Source: Tubulanus polymorphus (Eukaryota > Nemertea > Palaeonemertea > Tubulaniformes > Tubulanidae). From it: a stretch of DNA of 64,000 nt. Numbering within the stretch: the first letter of the stretch is position 1; every line of letters starts with the position of its first letter. Below are positions 26,101-38,100 of this stretch, in pieces. The notes under the pieces are model-generated. The model saw only the letters and a list, made by a program, of their open reading frames with translations, was not told the origin of the DNA and searched no databases. Position numbers and translations under genes: made by a program. The stretch covers positions 15,502,155 to 15,566,154 of the forward strand of contig NC_134033.1 in the NCBI RefSeq assembly GCF_964204645.1, given 5' to 3'.

Positions 26101-29100
26101 GATCAAATGAGTTGAATCAAGGTTGAATGAATATCTATCTAATTTGATATTTCAGCCGGAGCCATTTTTCATAACGATGGCGCTGTACGACGCTAAACGA
26201 GGACGGAAAGTATCCGAAGATTTTCACTACGACCCGAATTCGCAGCATCTACGAACGATGATTCCGAAAGAGCTGCGATTCGGAATCAACGATTCATCGG
26301 CGAAAAATAGCGAACCGGAACTGATCGTAAATCCTGACTGGTTGTTGTCTCGTAATAAAGTACGTCTGCTGGTTTGTTGAAAATAGCGTTTAATTCAAAA
26401 ACCCTGGGCCCGGTTTTATAGACTGGTATTACCTTTAACCAGCCCCTGGGCTCAGTTTCGGACTTGTGACAAATTCATGAATGGTCTTACATCATTTGTT
26501 AGATTAGATAGAACTAAGATGGTCTTAGGCTGATCTTAAATCAGGGCCATGTCTGAGCAACTGATCCCTCATGCGCTTGTGACAAAAATGGTCTTAAATT
26601 TTAAGACTGGTTAAGTTGTTATATTGGTTATAGAACCAAAATGAGCTTAGACTAGTCTTAAGTTGTTAGATTGGTTCTGGAAAGAAAATGAGCTTAAGTT
26701 GTCAGATTGGTTATAGAACCAAAATGAGTTTTGACTGGTCTTAAGTGGTTAGATTGGTTATAGAACCAAAATTAGCTTAGACTGATCTTAAGTTGTTAGA
26801 TTGGCTTGGATGGTCTTAGGCTTGTCAAAATTTCATCCCATAGAATTCTATTATAAGAAAATGTTCTCATTTAATTTCAGTTTATATTATCGGTAACCGT
26901 TCAGGATCGCAGTCCGGAGATTTACCTCGTCGCGAAAATCGAGAAAGTTCTTCAAGGCGGAATTTCTGCCGCGGTCGAGCCGTATATAAAAAGCGCCGAC
27001 CCGAAACTCGGAACAAAAGTTCACAAACACATGCGTCAATGCTGCGGTCGAATCGGTCAATATCGAATGCCGTTTGCGTGGGGAGCCAGGTAACGAATTC
27101 ATTCCTTAAAAACTTCTTCCAAACGGAAAACGCTTGAAGCTCCTTTAATCTGAGCAAAATGCCTGAAACTGCTTTGAAACTTATTCAATTTTGAGAAATA
27201 GGCCACGATTTTGCCAGACTTTTTGGAGGGCACATTCAAATTTTGACCAGTCCACCTGGTCCACCCCCCTAAATCTGCCGTTGCCCCCTTAGTGCCTAGT
27301 CTTGTTGCTGTTTCTGATATTCTGTTGATATTTTTGTTGATATTTCTATATTATGTTGATATCGTTGATATTCTGTTGATATTTCGTTGATATATCCTGT
27401 CGATATTTCAGGCCTGTTTTCACGAGTCGCGGCGAACTTCACGTTTACTCGAACTTTCAACTGTTTCGACAAGAAAGTTCTCGAATCTCTGAGGAAGAGC
27501 TTCTTCGACGTTTACAAGATATCAGCAGGTGATTTTAACTCTCCTCCCCCTCGGACAAATTACCCCCTCCCCCCTTTCGTACAAATTCAGTTTTGGAATC
27601 TTAGATTTAAACGTTTTTCTTATGCAGGCCCGATAAACAAAGTAAATGGCAGCAAATACCGGCTTCGCTGAAGGTCACCGTGGAACCTTATATACCAGGA
27701 GAGACGCCTATTAGTAGTAAGTAGAACTATGTAGAATTGTCCATTAGCCGCTGGGAGGTCAACTCGGAGACTCGGTGAAAACCCATTAAACTACCGAGAT
27801 AACCTTTTAACTCGCCGAAACATTTTCTTTTCCCTATTTATGAATACAAGCGATCCTTGTGAATATTACTCTCACGACAGACAAATTTTGTCTTAAAAGA
27901 TCTGACGTGACGACAAGGCCGATTAAACATAGATGGATCTTATAGACAGGTTTTGATTTTTCTCTATCGGTTCCGGAATTCTTTTACCCGGTGCGTTCTT
28001 TTCAACCAGAATTTGCGCTACCTACTCCAGAATAGTATAATCAGTAAACCTGATAGCAGCAGCCGATAGAGAGTTTATAATCAGTAAACCTGATAGAAGC
28101 GACCGATAGAGAGTTTATAATCTGTTAAACCTGATAGAAGCAGCCGGTAGAAAATTTGCGATCCGGAATTGCTATTCCTAAACCTGAATATGTAATGTAT
28201 CCGTATCTGTATGATACAATGCTACATCCTGATTTGGCATATACGCAACTGTAGAGAGAAAAAAAATGTTAGGCGCTGGTCTGTTAAGTGCGGAGGGCGG
28301 CTAGGATTCGCTCTGCAGTCGGTTAGCTGACCGCGCCGTCGCTGTGGCGATTCCAATCGACTATTGTTAAATCGAAATTCACGAACGTTTCTAGATTTTT
28401 GTTCGATTTAAATTTACAGATACGTTGACGCCGTCGTTGGTTCCCGTTCGTCCGTTCGCTCAGCCGCCCGAACAATCTCCGACGCTCGAGGTCGACGAAT
28501 TCCTGCCGGACATCGGCGAACTCAGTTATCCGTACACGTCGTATATCAATAACCTGTACGTCTATCCGAAATCGCTGAAATACGACAATCAGAAAACGTT
28601 CGCGAAGGCGCGGAATATCGCGTGCTGCGTCGAACTGAGAGATTCAGACGATGAAAATACGACTCCGCTCAAGGTAGATAACTCGCCGATAGATCAGAGA
28701 AATCTCAGCATTCAGTTCCAAAGGTGTTAGAATCAGTTCATCTTCAATTAGTTAACTTCGATTCAAATCGTAAATCGCAACGTGTAGAACTGGGTCCAGA
28801 CTCTAATAAGGTTTACTCAGAGTCACAACTGCGGAACTAGGTCCTGGATTCTGGACCCAGTTCTGCAGTTGTGAGTTATGATTTGACTCCGGGTTAACTA
28901 ATTCATAATGAACTATTTCTAACTCTAGAGTTTACTCCAACTCCTAATTGTGAAACTGGATCCAGACGTTTAAGTTAGAGGTACCTCTGATCAGATAAAT
29001 TTGAGTCAAGTCTTTACTCGCATCTTGCGGAACTGGGTTCAGGGTTTTCAGGACGAATTAATAAGAAAAGGGCAGATATTATAATTATGGCTCATGGAAG

Positions 29101-32100
29101 TGATTGAGTAATCGGCATTTTCAGAATTTTAGATTTGAAGAGTTAAAGTATATTTATATTTTCAGCATATTTACTAGATATAGCGCAGTTATGTCTATAT
29201 TTTCATCCTAGTTTTGTTTATACATTTTCAGTGTGTTTATATGTACATTTTTAGCATAGATTTGTTCATATTTTAAGCGTATTTACGGTCGATTCACATG
29301 TATATTTTTAGCGTATTTACGGTCGGCCCGGCGGACCCGTGTTCACGTGCGTCGCGTCGGCGCCTGTTCTACATCACAATTCGACGCCGGATTTCTACGA
29401 CGAGGTGAAAATCAATTTACCGACGCAACTCAACGAGAAACACCACCTGCTGTTCACGTTCTATCACGTTAGCTGCGAATTCAAGGCGTCGTCCCGCGCG
29501 AGCCTCGTCGCCGAGGCGCCCGTCGGCTACGCGTGGTTACCGCTGCTCGCCGCCGGCAGGAAATTCTGCTCGGCCAATCAGAGTTTAGCGATCGCGGCGA
29601 CGTTGCCGGCGAAGTATCTATCGCACGAACCGCTCGGACTCGGGAAAGGGGTAAGTTGTTTATCGACTCTTCTCAGAACTACATCTGAATCACCCTATGA
29701 CATCATCTAAATACCAGTCTTCTCGAAAAGATGTCTGCTGCCATTAATCCCCTTATGACATCATCAAATTGCCGACTTTTGACTTAATTTAATTCCTGTT
29801 TATTCGATACCTTTTAGGATGCGTCAGGACACATCTAAAGACCCTCCTATTCAGATAACACTAGTTCATTTGGACTGATAGAATAGGACACCTGCACTGT
29901 ATTATATAATTTATTATTATGATGGTTATTAATAATATTATTTACAGTTTACTGGTCCGGAAATAAAATGGGTCGATTCCGGAAAACAGTTGTTTCACTG
30001 TGATTTACGTCTGGTATCAACTATTTATACGAAGGTAAACATCTATTACTCGCCTAGGCGAATAATCTGACATTCGATGATATCAAAAGTTTATTATTCC
30101 GGCAGTTTTGAGATTGATCTAAATCCCATTTATATAGAGACAGCCCTGGGGCCAGTTGCATAGTCATGGTTTAGACTTAAGACTAGTCTAAGACCAACTT
30201 AGTTCTATAGCCAATCTAACAACATAAGACCAGTCTTAAGATTTAAGACCACTTTTGGACTTAAGTCGCGACTGTGCAACTGGCCCCTGTTCTCTGAAGA
30301 TGCGATTGTCAGACAGCAGAGAAACAGTTCCTGTCTGTAATGATGAGATTTCTGTTTATTGATCGTGATTATTGATTATTATGATGAAGTTTATTGATCT
30401 TGACAGTTTCGCGATTCACCTACAAATCTCATCTTCAGAGATACAGTAATGATCTCTGGAGGTGGGTTTAAAAAAACTTAAAATGCAGATCAGTTTATTC
30501 GTCATCTCTTACTGGCATCAATTCAGCCTGGAACCTTCGATTAACGCTGTGTTTAATTTCAGGACGTTCACCTGCATAATTTCTTCCAACACTGTCAGAA
30601 AACAGACGGCATGCCAACGCCTGCTAACGACATGGAAACCAGCAATAAACTAAAAGTGAGTCGTTTCGCTTTCTCGATACTGTTGTCCAAAAGAATTAAG
30701 GAAATCAACCTCCGAACAGGTTTTAGTTCGATAAAGCCCACAATCACGAAGTTAAGCTAATAAAGGATTCGACTTTTAGCTCTAAATACTATGAGCCATT
30801 TTCAAAACATATTCTTTTTCTATGACTCATAGCATTTGAATCGAAACGTTAAGATCATCTTATACTTTTACTTCGTAAATAGTGCGCTTTTTCTTCAGCT
30901 CAGTTATACAGTCACTTGACTCTGGAAACCGACACTGTTTTATTTCATTAAGTTGACATCCGTCTTTATATTTCGACATTTTATTATGTTGTTTTATGTT
31001 AGATAATTTTGTAACTGTGAATGCAGTGTCGCTTCATCGTGTTGGGTATACGAGTATATATATATATAACCAACGTCGTCAAATTTTACACGCATTGCGC
31101 CACGAACACTGCAGCTTAGAATTGACTTGACCTTTCGAGAACAAACAATTTACGTTTGGTTTTTCTCGGAGTTAGATCTGCATAGTTGTAGCTTGAAGGT
31201 CTAATAATAATTTTGAGCAATGTTTCAGCCATCATCAGACGCCTGACGATGGCTAATAGTATTTAGCCGAAACGTTGCTCAAAATATAATAATTTTGATA
31301 GAGAACTTTTCATTTTTGGTTGAATTTATTATGGGATTTCTCACGTTATTCATCATACACGGATATTGTGTATCTTCGGGTCTAAAGGTCTGATAACCCT
31401 TCACCGAAATGTTCATGATGTTCACAAACGAGCTTAGCCAGCGCCTTCACACCTGTGATGAGACATTGTCACTGATCTCGTAAAAAAAAACACAACACGA
31501 ACAATCAACGATATTTCGCCGTATTTCAGTTGGCAATTATAAAGTCGCAGTTAAATCTGGCGCCAACCGCGCAGACGGGAAGAGCGTTTGAGGTAGATGG
31601 CAGCACTTGTTCTTGTTGTCTTGCGCATCTGCTATGATTACGAATGCCGAATACATTATAATATATTTTATCTCGTCTTGCCGCCGACCACCACATATAG
31701 ATTCTGTGTAGAGAAGAGTAGCTGGGCAGAATGCTCCAACCACTCTACCTCAAAAACATCACATTCTATGTATAATAAATAGTCTACACCTTAGAAAACA
31801 TACACAAGCACACCTTGCTCATTTCTACATCCTCCCTCGGCAGCAATTTGAACCCAGTGGCATCAAGAGACTGCCACTGGGCAAAAAACCCTGCCTGTTT
31901 AGTCCTAGTGCGCGGGTTCACCCAAAAATAGCTGAAACGATACATCTGATTGGCTAATTATGCTCGATAATGACTTCATGGCTAAGACGTGCATGTCCTT
32001 GCGCACTCAGGCTTATCATGTCTTGGAGAAGTGTCGGAGACAAAATGCAACGATCGACGAGTGACAAGTTGCCAATCTTAGAGTTTATTTCAAATGTTTA

Positions 32101-35100
32101 AATGCGAACAGGTTTAAAAATAGATGAGAGAAATACAAAGCATGAAATCATTGTCATAAAAATGGCGCAAGTAGAGGAATAGATATAAAGAAAAGCAATC
32201 AGTGAATACAAATCAGTCGTCCTAACCGTCAGCCAGCTAAAGCGTTATTAGGCAGAGTCTCACGATGCCATCAGGCTCCCGAGGGAGGATGCCAGATAGT
32301 ATAGTCAACGCATGAAACCTTTTTTGTAGAAACAAATATGGCATGGGCTCTTCGTTATAGAGAATATGATAGAGTTCTTTCGAAACGCCCCCGGTATAGG
32401 CAAAATATTTAAACACTATCGTTCAGTAGTTAAATGTAAAATATATGTATGTATATATGAAGGCTGGTAGCGGTCATGCCAGGGTGGAAAACCAGGAAGA
32501 GGCATCTCGACCGGCCGATTTGACCTCGATTATCAAGGTGAGTGCGTCGTTTGGCTTATCGAAGGTCAAGGTCATTACCACCACTACTACTACTACTACT
32601 GCTACTATTAGCTTGCCGCGACGCTTGATTTTTTAACGCGAATCGACAGCTGCAATTTTTCACTAATAATCAAACAGGTGCATGTATGTCATAATCAGGT
32701 GCATCTTTACAATGTTCAATCAGCTGCACACTCGTTCAATAACATCAGATGCGGTAGTTACGTATGTGCACTTATGATAATTTCAACGCGGTACGGGTAG
32801 ATGATGCGGGTACCATCAAACAGCACCTGTACTATCAGGTGCATTGATGTATGTTCCACCAGATGCGTAAAGTATCATTTTTGAAAGATCAAGAAAAACT
32901 GAGCCAAATTCTTAAGTAATTGAAAATAAGCACTTAACTTTTATTCTTGATTAAGCCTTTGACATTTATGGAATTTATCTTAACTTTTCTCGGTTTGGAC
33001 GGGTATAAATCATTGATTGATACTAATGATAATCATTTTTATTGATAATTGGTAGCAATTTTGTTGATAATTTCTTTTTCATGCAATTTAATGATCGCTT
33101 TATTTTTAACAAGTGATTGATTTTTCTCACAACTTTTGCACAGAATTTACTAACATCACTGACATCGTATCATATTTCTACTAATATCGACGTGTTAATC
33201 TTGTATTTGTAGAAGAATGTGAAGATTAGATTATATTCTAGTTCCACACTTAAGAGCGGAACTGTGGAACCAGGTCCTGAGCTCCACAGTGTTTGAATTA
33301 ACTTTTGACTCGAATGACATTCTGTTAAACCCACAACCATCAAACTAGGCTCAGTTCTACAATTGTTGGTAAAGTTTCGACTCCCGGGGCCAGTTGTGCA
33401 GTTACACAGTTGCACAGTGAACACGGTTTAGATCTGAAACTAGTGTTCATTAACCAATCTAACAACTTGTTCTTAAGACCACTTTTGGACTTCTCGACAA
33501 TGGAACCAGACCCAAGGGCCACTCGTGTGGTCAATCGTGGTTTGATTTAGATTTAGGCATAGATTTAAGACCGGCCTATGGGCATGTTAATTCTTTAGTC
33601 AATCTAACAACTTGAGATGAGTCTTAAGAGCAAGACCACCTTTGGACTAAAGCGACAACTGTGCAACTGGGCCCAGAAAAAAATTCAAAATCCAACCAAG
33701 AACTACGGCGCCAGGTGCTGAATCATGATTCAAAACTTGTTCTTTTCGTGAGATACTTGATTTCATTTCTCGTGGTTTCGTGAGCGCGGATGAATACAGT
33801 AATCGTTTAGTAGACAAAAACCCACAATAAAAAAGAAAACCTATCTGATAGTTTGACGTTTTGGGTTTTAGTCGACTAATTGATATTGGACAGCCATTTG
33901 TCCATGGAAACCAACAGTAATCGTTGTCTGTTTTTCTAGTCACTGTTAGCTGTAGATGTCAGCGTGATGGTCAACTTCCTACCGACTTTATTAAATCAAC
34001 TGTTTCATCTGTTACCGCATACTAACAGCGAAGAAGTAGCTTTGAATACCGTCAGGTTCGTATTCGTTACACGGGGTGGCGCCACTGACCTGGAAAACTC
34101 AGGGAATTTGGATAATGCTATCGACCAGGGCTTGGTTTCATAGAGGTGGAAGAAAGATAGTCCCTGGGAACATTTTGAAATTCATCAGTTATAACCATGG
34201 TTTCTTATTGTTACTACGGTGGTTGTCGTCCAGATTGAGGATTTACCCCTTGGGATAACTTCGATACTCAGTCTATGAAACCGGGCCCAGGGGATTGGCT
34301 GCTCAAAGGTTTGTTAAGATAATCGGTAGAAAAGTTCTTAACCTACAGTTGGGTCTAACCAACATTTGAGCAACCGCCCCCTGGCGTTGCCTTATCAATA
34401 ATACGTGATTCAATGAATAATGAATGAATTGTAACCGTTTAAACCTAGAAAGTTCTCTGATTAATCGGGGAAAAATCTGGGATAACCCGGGGAATTTGTA
34501 AATTGCCGGAAAGTGGCCACCCTGGTCAAATTTCTTGTCTGTCTTCAGGGATGAAAATTTTTGAATCGCTTGAAAATGAAATGTGAATAATTGTATTGTT
34601 GTAGGGTGCTCGTACATGTGATTTCAATGGTGCACAGTGTTAAAAAAGACGACATACTTCATTCCTATGTTAAGGTAACAAAAAGCTGCCTTATTTTCTT
34701 TCATCTATCTTTCCATTTCAAAACAAACAGGTAAAGAAGAATGGATTGTAATTGTCAAAACATAGCTTCGCAGTTCTTAGATGTTTGTGACATAGAAGTC
34801 GGTATCAGGAGTCAGAAAAAAATGTTGCCCTCGGACTGGATTTGAACCAGCGACCTAAGGAGTTCAGCTCTGGAGATGCCTTCTACAGTCCTCCGCTCTA
34901 CCAACTGAGCTACCGAGGGCAGATATTAAAATTGTAACGTCTTGAAACTAAGTATTTTACTTGTCTCTGATGCCAGGTGTCGATAATAGGCCCATTTTGA
35001 TAATCACACCTGTTGGATATTTTCTGTCAGCTTTAACCCTTTTAGTGCTGATAGTTTCATTCCCTAAAGGCTGCAGATAATTTGAATGTTTTGGAAAATT

Positions 35101-38100
35101 CCATCCCAGTGCGGTGTATAACAGGCATACCACTAAACTGTGAATACCCCACAGTGCGGTGTATAACAGGCATACCACTAAACTGCATCTATTCCATAGT
35201 GCAGTGTATAACTGGCATACCATTAAATTGTATCTACCCCATAGTACGGTGTATAAAAGGCATACCACTAAACTGCAAATACCCCACAGTGCGGTGTATA
35301 ACAGGCATATCACTAAACTGCATCTACCCCATAGTGCGTATAACCTGGAAACCACTATATTGCATTTACTTTGCTGTGCAGTGTATCTTTAGATATTTGT
35401 ATTTACAATGTTTGACAGATGCAACCATCTTTCAATAGAGATGATTAGTAACTAAATGGATACATCGCACCGTGGGTGCATACAATATAGGGTGGATAGA
35501 TTATACACCGCATTAACGGCATTTCATGCACTGAAACAGTTAATTTCATGAGAATTTATTCATTTTTCGTCAGTACGTTTTTCGAACGACCGAAGCCAAA
35601 CATAAAACGGTGCACGAAGAACTGGCGAAGAATCTGACGATGTTACTGCGACCTCAGAAAACTGATCATCTAGTCCTGCAAAAACTGCTCAAACATTGCT
35701 GGTTCTTCTTCGAAATAATGATCAAAAGTATGGCTCAACATCTACTGACGACTGGCAGAATCAAGGTAAATTTAACTCATCCTCTGCCTCCATTAACCCC
35801 AATCTTCTGCCACACCCTCTTTATGTATCATCCTCCATTCATTTCCCTCTTTCCCTCTATCCCTTCATCTCCCTCTCTCTCTAACCAATCCCTTACCCTC
35901 CCTTTCCCTTGCTCCCTGAACGATATCTCTTTCTCACTCTCTCTGCCTATCATCTTCTCTCTCTCTCTCTCTAATCAATCCCTCGCCATCTCTCCAATTC
36001 CTCTCCCTCGTCCTCTCATTCTCGTCATTCAATCTCCTTCTCTCTCCCTTCATCCTCTTTCCAACTCTTCCCTGTAACTCTTCCTCTACCTACCTTCCAT
36101 TTCCTCTAAAATCAGACCAGTTTCTGATAGCTATAGTTTGCAGCTAATCTCAGTGTGTGCGATGTATATTTTTCTAGATGTCTCGTAACGAACGTTTCCC
36201 ACCCGATTATCAATTCCGTCTGCAGAACATGCTACAAGCTCTAATCAATCATATCATGCACAAATGTAAAGAGATGCCGGTTGAGACTCGAGCTGCTAAC
36301 CGCAGTCTGGCGAATTTCATCAGGGTAAGTAGTGCACAATCAACATTTCATTTATTTAGTTCAGTTCATTTGATGAACTCATCAATTAGATACGAGGCAA
36401 GTTACAAAGAACATTACATACAATATGAGCACATCAGGGATTCAAAGAAATCCTATGGATTGTCAAAGTTGAACCCCAGCAAATTTGACAAATTTTACCC
36501 AAAACCTGAAAAACCCATGAAATTTAACAGAGAGTTGGGACAAATTTTGCCAAAAACCTGACATTTTGATAATGCCTTTGACCTTTTGAATTCAATTAAG
36601 ATGAATGAATTTTATCATTTTATCATCAGCTAGAAATTTCTCTGAAGGACCAACCGGTCAGCAGAATTTGTCTCGCTATATTCAAGAGGGTTACTTAAAG
36701 GAAAGAATTAAGAACAATTTTTTTTGGTTTTGTTTTTACGCCAGGGTTGTTTCACGTTCATGGACCGAGGAGTTGTGTTTCGTTTCATAAACATCTACAT
36801 GGATCATTTCAACATCGGCGACACGAAGGTATCATCTATAATTCATATTAACCCTTTCCATTCGACGTTCGACTTGATTCTGTCTATGTAAAATGGTAAT
36901 TCGATTGTTTTCAGGTGAAACACGAATATAAGTTTGAATTTCTGGAAACGCTGTGTAATTTCGAACACTACATTCCGTTGAACCTGCCGCTGATGAAAAA
37001 AGGCAACATAAAGACTTATAAAGGTAATAAAACTCTAGCTTCATTCCTCGTATTGATTGTACCCTTTTACACCGGGGTAGAATTCATCCGTTAGGTCCAA
37101 TTGTACAGTCGAGACCTTAGAAGCCTGTAACAATCTTGGTTATATAGCTTATCTAACAACTTAAGACCAGTCTAAGCTCATTTTGGTTCTATAGCCAATC
37201 TAACAACTTATTACCAGTCTAAGCTCATTTTGGTTCTATAGCTAATCTAACAACTTAAGACCAGTCTAAGCTCATTTTGGTTCTATAACCAATCTAACAA
37301 CTTAAGACCAGTCTAAGCTCATTTTGGTTCTATAGCTAATCTAACAACTTATTACCAGTCTAAGCTCATTTTGGTTCTATAACCAATCTAACAACTTAAG
37401 ACCAGTCTAAGCTCATTTCGATTCTATAGCCAATCTAACAACTTAAGAACAGTATAAGCTCATTTGGTTCTATAACCAATCTAACAACTTAAAACCAGTC
37501 TAAGCTCAGTTTGGTTCTATAACCGATCTAATAACTTAAGACCAGTCTACGTTCATTTTTGTCTTTTAGCCAATCTAACAACTTAAGACCTGTCCTTACT
37601 TGACCCACGGAGATGTTTGATCCACAGCTGCTTATCATATGTTGTTAACTCTCTATAACTGACTAATTGAAACAATGTGCTGTAGTTTCAGGAGTAAATA
37701 ATGACGATCCATTAGGCCTGTCTAAAGGGCCTGTCGAGGGTAATGAATAGTGTATTACATTCTAAATATCAAACTGGAATCATTCCCCGGTATTGGTTGC
37801 AAAATCTTGCCTGAGAATCAGTTGAATTTAGTGTCAGTGATTGTTTCGTGCACGGTATAAATCAATCCTTCAATAGGCGCAATTCAGGCTTTCTATGGTA
37901 TTGATTGAGGTTCTATTTCAAATTGAGATCTTGTTTCTTATTTTTGCACGTCTACTTTGAAGAAATCAGTTTAGAAGGTAAACTAACCTTGCTACGTAAG
38001 GTTTCAGCGTCGTGGTTTTTCTTCTATTTAGTAAATGGTTGTTTCATGGTTCCCACAGAACAGGGAAATTGGGAAAAACTTGGGAATTTGGAAATGATAA

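Noticed and set aside
35082-35438. Frames of over 100 codons on both strands (CITGIPLNC and LLYTALWG repeats)
   Set aside because: A 45-bp tandem repeat is a multiple of three, so any stop-free unit stays open; no further evidence of coding.
35766-36077. Continuation of DOCK exon 20 into a long open frame
   Set aside because: The exon ends at AAG|GTAAAT and exon 21 continues the conserved protein; the extension is C/T-rich intron where stops are rare.
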